Below, piece by piece: positions 34,899 through 43,791 of a stretch of DNA of 64,000 nucleotides. The DNA comes from Mycolicibacterium tokaiense (GTDB taxonomy: Bacteria; Actinomycetota; Actinomycetes; Mycobacteriales; Mycobacteriaceae). Location: contig NZ_AP022600.1 of the NCBI RefSeq assembly GCF_010725885.1, positions 1,302,001-1,366,000 of the forward strand, in the 5' to 3' direction. The position numbers were made by a program, and so were the translations under genes. The number at the start of each line of letters is the position of its first letter. The stretch's first letter is position 1. The notes below the pieces were generated by a model that saw only the letters and a program-made list of their open reading frames with translations, did not search any database and was not told where the DNA came from.

Positions 34899-35081
34899 AC
34901 GCCAACGCAATGGTTTTTGTAGTGCTATCCCCCAGCTAGCATCACAACCCCGCAAACGCATTTGCCGGGTCGGATGGGCGCGCTGTCGATCATCACTGGA
35001 TTTACGAAAACCCCGACTTTGTCAACTTACTTTTGAGTAGATTCCGGCTGCCGTTAATTACGCCCACGTAAAGGAGTGTCC

Positions 35082-36443
35082 ATGTACGCCGCAGCCCGCA
35101 CGTATCTGGCAACTGGTGTCGCAGTCGTCGGTGCGAGCGCCCTCGCCGTCTGCCCGCTGTCGCCGGTGCACACAACCGGGGCGGACCTCACCGTCCCCGC
35201 CGTCACCGCCCCGGCCGCCCTCTCGACGGCGGCCGTCCATCTCACCTCGCTGGCCAACCCGATCCAGTTGTGGGCGCAGGTGCTCAGCCAGGCCGTCGAC
35301 AACGCCGGCGCGCTGGGCCGGGACTGGCTGTCGGATCCGGCCCCGGTGCTGCGACAACTGCTGACCAATCAGATCGGCTACCTGGAATCGCTGGCCGACG
35401 CGGGCCGCGGGGTGGTCAACGGCCTTGGTCAGTACTTCGATCCCGCCAACCCCTTCGGCGCGACCGCCGAGATCCAGCGGGCCATGCAGCAGTTCTCCGA
35501 GGGCGACATCTTCGGTGGCGTCTCGACGCTGACCGGGGCGCTGATCACCGGAACCATCATCGTCGGAGTCGGCCTGCCGCTCTTCGAATCCGGGGTGCTG
35601 GACATTCCCGCAAAGATGGCCCAGAACGCCGCGGACGTGATCGCGTCGGCGTTCAGCCTGACCACGGCGCTGCCGCTGTTGGCCGGCGTCCTGGGCCCGA
35701 TCATCAACCCCATCAACGCCCTCGGCAGCACCGCGCAGGACGTGGTCGACTCCCTGGGCGCCGGAGACGTCATCGGGGCGCTCACCGCGGTGGTCAACAT
35801 CCCCGCCGTGCTGACCGGTGCCCTGCTCAACGGGTTCGAAGCCGCCGACGGCACCCTCCTGCCGGGCCTGCTGTCAGTGGACAGCTTCAGCGGCGGCCTG
35901 GTCCAGGGGCTGCTGCTGACCATTCCCCGGGCCATCGCCGACGCCCTCGGCGCGAACACCAGCGCACGGACCGCGGCCGTCGACGAGGTGTCGAGCGTCA
36001 GCACCGACGCGCCCGCCACCGTCACCCTCGACGTGCCGGACTCCGCGCCCGCCGGGGTGTCCGAGCCGGAGCCGACCGGTGTCGCACCGGCTACCCCTGT
36101 CTCCGGTGAGGACACCGACGACGCCCCGGCCCACGACGAGCAGGACGTAGCCGAGGACGCCGAAACCGCAGTGCCCGAGCAGGATTCGACCGAGGTCGAC
36201 GAGGTGACCGACGAAGCCCCGGCGGAGAATGACGCGGCCGACGAGGACACCACCGACGACGACACCACCGAAGACGACGTTGCCGACGACGACGCTGCCG
36301 ATGACGACGCTGCCGATGATGAGTCCACCGAGTCGGAGTCCGACGCGGACACCGATCCGTCCTCCGACGGGGGCGAGAGCTCAGGCGACAGCGACAGCAG
36401 CGCGTCGGAGAGCAGCTCCGACAGCGACACCGCGGCGGCCTGA
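35082..36443 (+). CDS. secreted protein with long acidic Asp/Glu/Ser tail
   Basis: 453 residues. ATG at 35082 is chosen over GTG 35076 because GGAG ends six bases upstream. A signal-like hydrophobic start (YLATGVAVVGASALAV) leads into an Ala/Leu-rich helical body (NPIQLWAQVLSQAVDNAGAL) with hydrophobic segments around VLTGALLNGF. From about residue 310 the chain becomes a low-complexity acidic tail (DDDAADDDAADDESTESES). I recognise it only as a mycobacterial exported or envelope-type protein of unknown function. A good terminator follows. Confidence 0.75.
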   Translation: MYAAARTYLATGVAVVGASALAVCPLSPVHTTGADLTVPAVTAPAALSTAAVHLTSLANPIQLWAQVLSQAVDNAGALGRDWLSDPAPVLRQLLTNQIGYLESLADAGRGVVNGLGQYFDPANPFGATAEIQRAMQQFSEGDIFGGVSTLTGALITGTIIVGVGLPLFESGVLDIPAKMAQNAADVIASAFSLTTALPLLAGVLGPIINPINALGSTAQDVVDSLGAGDVIGALTAVVNIPAVLTGALLNGFEAADGTLLPGLLSVDSFSGGLVQGLLLTIPRAIADALGANTSARTAAVDEVSSVSTDAPATVTLDVPDSAPAGVSEPEPTGVAPATPVSGEDTDDAPAHDEQDVAEDAETAVPEQDSTEVDEVTDEAPAENDAADEDTTDDDTTEDDVADDDAADDDAADDESTESESDADTDPSSDGGESSGDSDSSASESSSDSDTAAA

Positions 36444-36452
36444 ACAGCCAGG

Positions 36453-36485
36453 ACGGGCCCTCTCCCCCATCCGGTGAGGGCCCGT
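36453..36485. terminator. bidirectional terminator hairpin
   Basis: ACGGGCCCTC (36453-36462) and GAGGGCCCGT (36476-36485) form a perfect 10-bp GC-rich stem with a 13-nt loop, just between the stops of the convergent secreted-protein gene and the AHSA1-like gene. Confidence 0.8.
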
Positions 36486-36489
36486 TCGG

Positions 36490-36984
36490 TCACCGTCCCT
36501 TGACCAGGGTGACCAGCTGATCCAGTGCCGCACCCCAGCCTTCGGCGAAGCCCATCGCCTCGTGCTGCTTGCGGGCGGCTTCGCTGTCGTGCAGCACCGT
36601 CGCAATGTAACGGGTGCCATCGCCCTCGGGAACGAGGTCGAGCACCACCGTCATGGCGAACTCGCCCTCGAGCACCGGGACCGGGCGGTAGCCCGGCGCC
36701 AGCGCCGAGGTCCAGATGAGCCGTCGCTCCTGCACGACCTCCAGATAGCACCCGGTCGACGGGTACTGCTCACCCTCCGGTGAGGCCATCACGGTGTGCA
36801 TCCGGCCACCGGGACGGACGTCCAGCTCCGCCTTGACCGTCGACCACGGGGCCGGCGTGAACCACTGCACCAGCAGGTCCGGATCCGTCCACGCATCCCA
36901 GACGGCCCGGGGGCTCACGTCGACCACGCGGTCGAGCACCAGATCAGTGGTGGGGTCCACATCGACGGGTCGCAGGTCGGTCAT
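36490..36984 (-). CDS. AHSA1-like SRPBCC protein
   Basis: 164 residues from the ATG at 36984, preceded by GAGGAGACGAC. TTDLVLDRVVDVSPRAVWDAW, WFTPAPWSTVKAELDVRPGG, DLVPEGDGTRYIATV and the C-terminal MGFAEGWGAALDQL are the hallmarks of the activator-of-Hsp90-homologue (AHSA1/CalC) subfamily. It is a small-ligand binding cytosolic protein of unknown role. It stands alone, convergent with the secreted-protein gene. Confidence 0.87.
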   Translation of the reverse strand: MTDLRPVDVDPTTDLVLDRVVDVSPRAVWDAWTDPDLLVQWFTPAPWSTVKAELDVRPGGRMHTVMASPEGEQYPSTGCYLEVVQERRLIWTSALAPGYRPVPVLEGEFAMTVVLDLVPEGDGTRYIATVLHDSEAARKQHEAMGFAEGWGAALDQLVTLVKGR

Positions 36985-37173
36985 CGTGTCGTCTCCTCGG
37001 TTCGGGGTGTGCCCTTGTTCTGGATGTGCCGGGGTAGACACCCGGCCCGCCCGGAACTCATCGCGGCGTTGCGTTCCGACGCCCCCCCAGAGCTGCAATT
37101 CCATGCTCGACCAAGCTCCGCACCCCTTGGTACCGTCGGCACACCGACGCTGCAGCCGACAGGAGGGTGGCCC

Positions 37174-38301
37174 GTGGTGATGGCGATCCGACGCTGGTGG
37201 CGCCAGCCCGACCACTTCTACTGGATGACCTCGCTGCTGGCCGCGCGCGGACTGCAAGCCGGTGTCTGCCGGGTGATCGCAGCCACCGTCCTGGGTCTCG
37301 GAGCGGTCAACGTCGCGATGCTCGCGAGCCCGCGCGGTCCGCAGGGCATCACCAACCAGGTGCTGGTGGCCGCGGTCGCGGCGGTCTGCGTGGTGCTCGC
37401 CGCCCTGTGGCTGCGCAGGCGGTGGCCCAGCAGAACCGGTTCGTCCCTCTTTGTGGTGATCGCGGCGGCCGGCATCGCCGCGTGCTGCCTGGCGCAGCAC
37501 GATCCCACAGCGGGGCTTCTGGGATGCACGGCTTTTGCCGCGCTGTGCGGGTACGTGGCCTTCTTCCATCAACCGCGCCTCATCGTGTTCACCGTCGCGG
37601 TGGCGACCGTGACCGCGACGGTGCTCGCGCTGCGTCAGACCGCCGATCCGGTGTTCGCCGCCGCCGCCCTGGCGTTCCTGGCAATGGTCCTGATCACCGT
37701 TCCCGCCGCCTGCCAGGCGATGGTGCATCTGCTCGGCATCAACGTGTTGGCCTCGGAGATCGACACCCTCACCGGCCTGCCCAACCGGGATGCCTTCTAC
37801 CGGGCCACCGGGGCACTCATCTCGGCGCGCGGCCGCGTCGACGACAGGCACCTGGTGCTGCTGGTGATCACGTTGGACAACTTCAGTCTGCTCAAGAGCG
37901 CCGGCGGCACGGTGGCCTGTGAGCGGGCGTTGGTGGCGGTGGCCCAGACGCTGCGCGAGACCACCCGCAGCTCGGCGGTCCTGGGGCACATCGGCGACGC
38001 CGAGTTCGTCATCGCCGACACGTTCTCCTCGACCGATTCCTCGCCGCTGGTGGAGCGGGTGCGCGGGGCGGTGGCCACCACCCCGCCACGGCTGACCGCC
38101 AGCATCGGCGTGGTCAGTACTCCGCTGGGGGCGTTGGCCGGTTGCCCGCCGGAGGAACTGCTCGACGAGCTCATCGAGCTGGCCGGCCAGAGCATGGGCG
38201 ACGCCCGCCGGGGCGGTGGCAATCAGGCCCGGTACACGGTGTGCCCGGCGCCGGCCGCCATCGAGCCCGAGAACAGGTCTGACGCCGACGAGCAGTGGTG
38301 A
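37174..38301 (+). CDS. membrane GGDEF-domain protein with degenerate GDAEF motif
   Basis: 375 residues. Around six membrane segments fill residues about 25-190. A GGDEF fold follows (EIDTLTGLPNRDAF, ALVAVAQTLRETTR, LTASIGVV). The signature loop reads GHIGDAEFVIA, that is G-D-A-E-F instead of G-G-D-E-F, so diguanylate cyclase activity is doubtful. GTG at 37174 has AGGAGGG six bases upstream. The last codons overlap the LysR start, so the two genes are coupled. Confidence 0.85.
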   Translation: MVMAIRRWWRQPDHFYWMTSLLAARGLQAGVCRVIAATVLGLGAVNVAMLASPRGPQGITNQVLVAAVAAVCVVLAALWLRRRWPSRTGSSLFVVIAAAGIAACCLAQHDPTAGLLGCTAFAALCGYVAFFHQPRLIVFTVAVATVTATVLALRQTADPVFAAAALAFLAMVLITVPAACQAMVHLLGINVLASEIDTLTGLPNRDAFYRATGALISARGRVDDRHLVLLVITLDNFSLLKSAGGTVACERALVAVAQTLRETTRSSAVLGHIGDAEFVIADTFSSTDSSPLVERVRGAVATTPPRLTASIGVVSTPLGALAGCPPEELLDELIELAGQSMGDARRGGGNQARYTVCPAPAAIEPENRSDADEQW

Positions 38302-39203
38302 ACCTCGACGAACTGCGCTGGTTTCTGGTCCTCGCCGACACCGAACACGTCACCGACGCGGCAGCAGCGCTGGGGATCAGCCAGCCCACGCTGTCGCGGG
38401 CGCTGGCCCGGCTCGAGGACCAGGTGGGCGCTGAACTGTTCGACCGGATCAACCGCAGGCTGGTGCTCAACGCCTACGGGCAGATCATGGCCGACCATGC
38501 CCGCCGCGCCACCGCCGATCTGGACGCCGCAGTCGAACGCATTGCCGCACTGCGTGATCCGGACACCGGGACGGTCCGGCTGGCTTTCCTGCACTCGGTG
38601 TCCAGCTGGTATGTGCCCGAGCTGTTGCGCCGCTTCCGCGCCGGGGCGCCGCACATGCGGTTCGACCTGTACCAGGGGCCGGCCCACGCCCTGTCCGAAC
38701 ACCTGCGGACCGGACACGCCGACCTTGCCATCACCTCACCGCGCCCGGGTGGTCCCGGGTTCGGCTGGCACTCCCTCTACGTCGAGCAGCTGTGCCTAGC
38801 CGTGCCCCACGACCACCCCTTTGCCGACCGGGGCTCGGTGCGCGTCGCCGATGTCGCGGCCGAGCCCGTGGTGGCCCTGCCGGCGGGCTTCGGATTGCGG
38901 CAACTGAGCGACGAGCTGTTCGCGAAAGCCGGTGTCACGCCGCATATTGCGGTCGAGGCCATGGAGATCCCCGCCGTCGAGGGCATGGTGGCCGCCGGTT
39001 TCGGGGTGGCGGTGGTGCCGCAGCCACGCCCGGGCCGGGGTGAACCGAACTGCGCCTATGTCGCGCTGTCTCACCGCGATGCGCAACGGCACATCGGCCT
39101 GGCGTGGAGCACCACCCGAGAGTTGCCTCCCGCAGCTGAGCGGTTTGCCGGTTTCGTGAAAACCCTGCAGCGCCCAGGTCATGCTCTTTCTTCATCATCC
39201 TGA
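38298..39203 (+). CDS. LysR family transcriptional regulator
   Basis: 301 residues. The HTH lies at about 2-60 (LRWFLVLADTEHVTDAAAAL, GISQPTLSRALARLEDQVGAELFDR), followed by a periplasmic-binding-like effector domain (VRLAFLHSVSSWYVPELLRRF). The GTG overlaps the GGDEF gene stop (GTGA). The MFS gene follows on the same strand 50 bp later, with a small inverted repeat between, which suggests control of the exporter. Confidence 0.9.
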   Translation: MNLDELRWFLVLADTEHVTDAAAALGISQPTLSRALARLEDQVGAELFDRINRRLVLNAYGQIMADHARRATADLDAAVERIAALRDPDTGTVRLAFLHSVSSWYVPELLRRFRAGAPHMRFDLYQGPAHALSEHLRTGHADLAITSPRPGGPGFGWHSLYVEQLCLAVPHDHPFADRGSVRVADVAAEPVVALPAGFGLRQLSDELFAKAGVTPHIAVEAMEIPAVEGMVAAGFGVAVVPQPRPGRGEPNCAYVALSHRDAQRHIGLAWSTTRELPPAAERFAGFVKTLQRPGHALSSSS

Positions 39204-39213
39204 TTGCTTCCAT

Positions 39214-39228
39214 GCATTGGACACATGC
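39214..39228. promoter_or_regulatory. possible LysR box between regulator and MFS gene
   Basis: GCATTGGACACATGC has interrupted dyad symmetry (GCAT-N7-ATGC) and lies 26 bp upstream of the MFS start. LysR sites are usually T-N11-A dyads of about this size. Short arms make this tentative. Confidence 0.3.
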
Positions 39229-39253
39229 CTGACCCCGTCTTAGCGTGGAGCGG

Positions 39254-40531
39254 GTGTCCATCGAGAGCCCGTCGCAGCCCGGCCCCACCTGGGCCGGCCA
39301 CCCGCCTGGCTCCACCGACTACCGCCGGTTGCTGGCGGCGTTGTTCTGCGCCGGCGTCGCGACATTCGCCCAGCTGTACTCGTTGCAAGGCGTGCTGCCC
39401 CAACTGGCCGAGCACTACCGCATCGGAGCCGCCGACGCCGCCTTGACCGTGTCGCTGGCCACCACCGGCCTGGCCGTCTCGGTGATTCCGTGGTCGATGG
39501 TCGCAGACCGGGTGGGCCGGGTGCGGGCCATGTCGGTGTCGGTGGCCGCGGCCACGACATTGGGCCTGCTGGTGGCGCTGGCGCCCACCTACCAGCTGCT
39601 GCTCGCGGGCAGATTCGTCGAAGGCGTCGCGCTGGGCGGGGTGCCCGCCGTCGCGATCGCCTACCTCACCGAGGAGATCGAGCGCAGGCACTCTGCGCGC
39701 GCCGCCGGGATCTACGTCGCCGGTACCACCATCGGCGGACTGCTGGGGCGGGTGGTTGCCGGACCCATCGCCGAGACCGTGCACTGGCGGATGGGCGTGT
39801 TGGTGGTGGCCGTGCTGTGCGCGCTGGCCGCAGTCGGATTCATCGCTCTGGCGCCCCGGCCCCGCGGCTTCGTGCCGTCCACCGGGGGCGGCGTGGTGCA
39901 GCGGCTGGCGGCCAATCTGCGCTCACCGCGGCAGTTGGCGCTCTACGCGCAGGCCTTCCTGCTGATGGGCGGCTTCGTCGCGCTGTACAACTTCCTGGGC
40001 TTCCGGCTCACCGCGGCACCGTTCAACCTGCCGCATCATCTCGTCAGCCTGGTGTTCCTGGCGTACCTGGCCGGCACGTGGGCGTCGTCGCGGGCAGGCG
40101 CGGAGGCCACCCGGTTCGGCCGACGCCGGGTGCTGCTGGTCGCGGTGGCGGTGATGGCCGCCGGCGTGGTGATGACCCTGTCGAATCAGCTGCTGGTGGT
40201 GCTCGCCGGGCTGGTGGTGGCCACCGTCGGGTTCTTCGGCGCCCATGCCATCGCCTCGGGGTGGACGGCGGTGGCGGCGGGCACCGGCAAGGCGCAGGCG
40301 TCGTCGTTGTACAACCTCGCCTACTACGGCGGGTCCAGCCTGGTGGGGTGGTTCGGCGGCGTGGCCTTCGACGCGCGCGGCTGGCCCGCCCTGGCCGCGA
40401 CCGTACTGGGCCTGACCGTGGTGGCCGCCGCCATCGCGGCAGTGTTGCTGCGGGACGGACCGGCCGCGTCGCTCAGGCCAGGCCGAACTGGGCGTACAGC
40501 GACTGGGTCCGCCACAGGATCAATCCGATGA
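39254..40531 (+). CDS. MFS transporter, YnfM/arabinose-efflux-like
   Basis: 425 residues with about 12 TM segments. The loop ADRVGRVRAM after TM2 and a GRFVEGVALGG segment near TM4 place it with drug and sugar efflux permeases (DHA1 type). GTG at 39254 with TGGAG just upstream is used; GTG 39245 is the alternative. Its last 59 bp overlap the rhomboid gene on the opposite strand. Substrate unknown; likely under the preceding LysR regulator. Confidence 0.87.
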   Translation: MSIESPSQPGPTWAGHPPGSTDYRRLLAALFCAGVATFAQLYSLQGVLPQLAEHYRIGAADAALTVSLATTGLAVSVIPWSMVADRVGRVRAMSVSVAAATTLGLLVALAPTYQLLLAGRFVEGVALGGVPAVAIAYLTEEIERRHSARAAGIYVAGTTIGGLLGRVVAGPIAETVHWRMGVLVVAVLCALAAVGFIALAPRPRGFVPSTGGGVVQRLAANLRSPRQLALYAQAFLLMGGFVALYNFLGFRLTAAPFNLPHHLVSLVFLAYLAGTWASSRAGAEATRFGRRRVLLVAVAVMAAGVVMTLSNQLLVVLAGLVVATVGFFGAHAIASGWTAVAAGTGKAQASSLYNLAYYGGSSLVGWFGGVAFDARGWPALAATVLGLTVVAAAIAAVLLRDGPAASLRPGRTGRTATGSATGSIR

Positions 40532-41351
40532 ACACCGCCAGCAGCGCGACCACGGCCCCGGCCTGCACCAGGCTCTGTCGCTGCCGGGGCGCGTAGAGGA
40601 ACGCGGCGGTGACCAGCGCGCCGGTGACCAATCCACCGAGGTGGCCCTGCCAACTGATGTTCTGAGAGCTGACCAGCGGGACGATCAGCGTGAAGGCCAC
40701 GTTCAACCCGATCACCGCGAGCACGGGCCGCAAATCCAGGTTCATCCGTTTGGCCACCACGAACGTCGCGCCGAACAGGCCGTAGATCGCCCCCGACGCG
40801 CCGGCGGTACCCGTGTTCAGCGGCGCCAGCAGGTACACCAGCACCGAACCGCCGATGGCGCTCACCCCGTACAGCGCGCCGAAGCGCAACCTGCCGAACA
40901 ACTGCTCGAGCTGCGGGCCCATGACATAGAGCACCAGCATGTTGAACAAGATGTGCATGACGCCGTAGTGCAAAAAGGCCGAGGTGATCAGGCGGTACCA
41001 CTGGCCGTCGGCCACCGCGGGTGACCACAGCACCAGCTGGCTCTGGAAGTCAGGAATGGCCATCTGCGCCACGAAGGCGATCAGGTTCACCGCGATCAGC
41101 GAGTAGGTGACCACGGGGAGGGCGCCGGCCGGACGCAGCCCGCCGCCCATCGGACTGCGAGCCTGCCGGACGCTCTTGTTGCCTTCGGCCACACATTCGA
41201 CACACTGGTGGCCCACGGCCGCCGAGCGCATGCAGTCGCCGCAGATGAAGCGGCCGCACCGGGTGCAGCGGACGTAGGTCTGCCGATCGGGATGGCGGTA
41301 ACAGGTGGGAACTTCGGTGGGCGGCGGCGGGGGTGTGCCGGGGTAGCTCAT
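40473..41351 (-). CDS. rhomboid family intramembrane serine protease
   Basis: 292 residues. The N-terminal B-box-like zinc finger (C-Y-R-H, CTRCGRFICGDC, HQCVECV; about 17-55) precedes six TM segments. The catalytic Ser is in TAGASGAIYGLFGA and the catalytic His in WQGHLGGLVTG; HYGVMHILFNM supplies the conserved His/Asn. It would cut membrane proteins within the bilayer. Mycobacterial homologues with this zinc finger are common. The 3' end overlaps the MFS gene by 59 bp. Confidence 0.9.
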   Translation of the reverse strand: MSYPGTPPPPPTEVPTCYRHPDRQTYVRCTRCGRFICGDCMRSAAVGHQCVECVAEGNKSVRQARSPMGGGLRPAGALPVVTYSLIAVNLIAFVAQMAIPDFQSQLVLWSPAVADGQWYRLITSAFLHYGVMHILFNMLVLYVMGPQLEQLFGRLRFGALYGVSAIGGSVLVYLLAPLNTGTAGASGAIYGLFGATFVVAKRMNLDLRPVLAVIGLNVAFTLIVPLVSSQNISWQGHLGGLVTGALVTAAFLYAPRQRQSLVQAGAVVALLAVFIGLILWRTQSLYAQFGLA

Positions 41352-41401
41352 CGGACAGCTCTCATGCCGGCAATTCTAGTGATCACCCCCACCGCCTCGG
41401 G

Positions 41402-43690
41402 TTACACCGTCACCCGTTCGGCGTCGAGGGCCCGGTTGAGCTTCTCGCCCTCGATGTCGAGATCGGGCAGGCTCCGCTGCAGCCCCTGGGGCAGCCACCA
41501 GGCGCGGTCGCCCAGCAGCGACATCACCGCGGGCACCATCGTCATCCGCACCACGAAGGCGTCGATGAAAACGCCGAAGGCCAAGGCGAATCCGATCTGT
41601 TTGATCATCGGGTCGGCGTTGAAGACGAAGCCGGCGAACACGGCCATCATGATCACGGCCGCAGCCGTCACCACCCGTGCCGCCTGGGCGAACCCGTGGG
41701 ACACCGCGTCGTCACCGCGCAGGCCGTGCACGTGCGCCTCTTTCATCGACGACACCAGGAACACCTCGTAGTCCATCGCCAGGCCGTACAGCACGCCGGT
41801 CACGATGATCGGCAGCAAGCTCATGATCGGGCCGGTGGCGCTGAGCCCGAACAGCTGCTGCAGCCAACCCCATTGGAACACTGCCGTGGTGGCGCCGAAG
41901 GTGGCCAGGATGCTGAGCAGGAAGCCCACCGTGGCCTTGACCGGCACCGCGATCGACCGGAACACCAGGGTCAGTACCAGCAGCGAAAGTCCCACCACCA
42001 CACCGATGTACAGCGGGATGGCACTGGCGATGCGATCGGAGATGTCGATGCCCATGGCGGTGATGCCGGTGACGCCGAGGCGCACCTGCGCGCTGTCGGC
42101 CAGCGGGCCGGCGTGGTCACGGATGGCGCGCACCAGGTCTGCGGTGGCCGCGTCGGTGGGTCCGGCGGCGGGCACCACGGAGAACACGGCCTTGTCCGAA
42201 TCGTCGGACACCAACTGCATGCTCACCCCGGCCACCCCGTCGAGGCGGCGCAGATCGGTGTAGATGTCGGCGATCTCGGCAGGACTCAGCTCCGGCTTCT
42301 CGGCCACCACCAACAGCGGGCCGTTGAAGCCGTCGCCGTAGTGCTGCGCCACCAGGTCGTAACTCGCGCGCTGCGGGCTGCCCTCGTTGTACCCGGAGCC
42401 GGCGGGCAGGCCCAGATGCATGCCCAGGGCCGGGATGGCGAGCACGGCGGTCAGCAGGACGCCGCCGATCACCACCGGAATGCGGTGGCGCACCACAGCT
42501 CCCACCCACGCCGCCGCGAAGCGGTGGGTGTTGTCCTCGGATCTCTTGCCGCGTGCCGCCGCCGAGCAGATGCGTTCCCCGACCAGGCCCAGCAGCGCCG
42601 GCAGGATGGTCAGGGCGGCCACCACCGCCACCAACACCGTCGCCGCCGCGGCCAGCGCCATCGTGGTCAGCAGCGGGATACCGGCCACCGACAGGGCCAC
42701 CAGCGCTATCACCACCGTGGTGCCGGCGAAGACCACGGCGCTGCCCGCGGTGCCCACCGCCCGCGCGGCGGCATCCGCAGCGCTGTGGCCGCGGTCGAGA
42801 ATCAGCCGGCGCTGCCGGTTGACGATGAACATGGCGTAGTCGATGCCGACCGCCAAACCCAACATGATGGCCAGGACCGCGGTGATGGACTGCATGGTGA
42901 ACACATGGGACAGCAGGAAGGTCCCGCCCACCCCGACGGCCACCGACGTCAGTGCAGTGGCCAGCGGCAGCCCGGCGGCCACCAGCGAGCCCAGGGTGAT
43001 GACGAGCACCAGCGCGGCGATCAGGACACCGATCACCTCACCGACGCCGATGATCTCGGGCAGCTGCGCCATCGACGCCGACGGCAGCACCTGCAGGCCG
43101 GTGGCGGCCGCGGTGGCCGCATCGACGACGTGCTCCACCGTGCCGGCGGGCAGGTCGTTGGTCTGCTTGTCGAACTGGAACTGCAGCAGGGCGGTCTGGC
43201 CGTCGGCCGAGACCACGAGCCCCGGCACCGGCTGGCCGTCGACCAGCAGCGGTGTGGGAGCGCCGACCGGCGGCGGGAGTTGGTGTTGCACCCGTTCGAT
43301 GGCCGCTCCCGCGGTCAGGGTCGGGCTGGCGGCTCCTTTGGCGAGCTCGTTTGCCATGGCGGCCCGTGGATCGATCACGTGCTCTGAGTGCGACACCGCG
43401 TCGACGGCCGACAGCAGCGCCGCGAGGTTGGCGCCCTGGTCGACGCGCTGGCCGTCGGGTGCGGCGAAGGCAATCATGCCCTGGCCGCCCGCCATCTGTG
43501 GCAGGTCGGAAGCCAGCTGGTCGATCACCTCCTGAGCAGGGGTGCCATTGATGCGCATCTCGTTGGAGATCTTGGGGGGATTGACCGCCAGGAGGCCCGC
43601 GACGACGGCGATCAACGCCAGCCAGGCGCCCAGAACGGCCCACGGGCGGGCGAACGCGAAGCGTCCCAGACGATGCAGGAAGGTCGACAT
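41402..43690 (-). CDS. MMPL family RND transporter
   Basis: 762 residues from the ATG at 43690, starting MSTFLHRLGRFAFARPWAVL. Two halves each have one TM, a large extracytoplasmic domain and a TM bundle. The central GLAVGIDYAMFIVNRQRR and the second-half GLAMDYEVFLVSSMKE carry the proton-relay Asp-Tyr pairs of MMPL proteins. Length and lack of a C-terminal extension fit the YdfJ-like group rather than lipid-exporting MmpL3/8. Divergent from the TetR gene with an operator between, so it is probably an inducible efflux pump. Confidence 0.9.
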   Translation of the reverse strand: MSTFLHRLGRFAFARPWAVLGAWLALIAVVAGLLAVNPPKISNEMRINGTPAQEVIDQLASDLPQMAGGQGMIAFAAPDGQRVDQGANLAALLSAVDAVSHSEHVIDPRAAMANELAKGAASPTLTAGAAIERVQHQLPPPVGAPTPLLVDGQPVPGLVVSADGQTALLQFQFDKQTNDLPAGTVEHVVDAATAAATGLQVLPSASMAQLPEIIGVGEVIGVLIAALVLVITLGSLVAAGLPLATALTSVAVGVGGTFLLSHVFTMQSITAVLAIMLGLAVGIDYAMFIVNRQRRLILDRGHSAADAAARAVGTAGSAVVFAGTTVVIALVALSVAGIPLLTTMALAAAATVLVAVVAALTILPALLGLVGERICSAAARGKRSEDNTHRFAAAWVGAVVRHRIPVVIGGVLLTAVLAIPALGMHLGLPAGSGYNEGSPQRASYDLVAQHYGDGFNGPLLVVAEKPELSPAEIADIYTDLRRLDGVAGVSMQLVSDDSDKAVFSVVPAAGPTDAATADLVRAIRDHAGPLADSAQVRLGVTGITAMGIDISDRIASAIPLYIGVVVGLSLLVLTLVFRSIAVPVKATVGFLLSILATFGATTAVFQWGWLQQLFGLSATGPIMSLLPIIVTGVLYGLAMDYEVFLVSSMKEAHVHGLRGDDAVSHGFAQAARVVTAAAVIMMAVFAGFVFNADPMIKQIGFALAFGVFIDAFVVRMTMVPAVMSLLGDRAWWLPQGLQRSLPDLDIEGEKLNRALDAERVTV

Positions 43691-43705
43691 AAAACTGAGA
43701 GTAGG

Positions 43706-43720
43706 CTCCCAATATGGGAG
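43706..43720. promoter_or_regulatory. TetR-type operator (CTCCCAATATGGGAG)
   Basis: A palindrome of 5-bp arms around AATAT, 15 bp upstream of the MMPL start and in the divergent region with the TetR gene. The wider symmetry is GGCTCCCAATATGGGAGTC. This is a typical place for a repressor site. Confidence 0.7.
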
Positions 43721-43791
43721 TCGGCTATCGTTTGTCACCGACAACACCGAAACCCTGACAGGATGAGCTGCACCACTACCGGGAGGACACC

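Larger units (their letters stand above)
34560..35081. other. gene-free region with hairpin, palindrome and low-GC leader
   Basis: No convincing gene here; the open frames lack codon bias and ribosome sites. It begins with a hairpin at 34582-34618. A perfect 14-bp palindrome GGCAAACCTTTGCC lies at 34885-34898. The stretch 34900-35070 is much richer in A and T than the surroundings and leads into AAAGGAG before the ATG at 35082. It therefore looks like an extended promoter and leader for the secreted protein gene. Confidence 0.6.

Noticed and set aside
34810-35040. 76-codon frame in the gene-free region
   Set aside because: No ribosome site, atypical codon use for this genome and no recognisable sequence. 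It overlaps what looks like a promoter region.
35429-36751. Ser-rich open frame antisense to the secreted acidic protein
   Set aside because: Its serine run is just the complement of the Asp/Ala codons in the acidic tail. The sense strand has a ribosome site, signal peptide and terminator.
41333-43387. 684-codon open frame antisense to the MMPL gene
   Set aside because: The product is His/Gln/Arg-rich low complexity, typical of a shadow of a GC-rich gene, and the MMPL transporter is certain.
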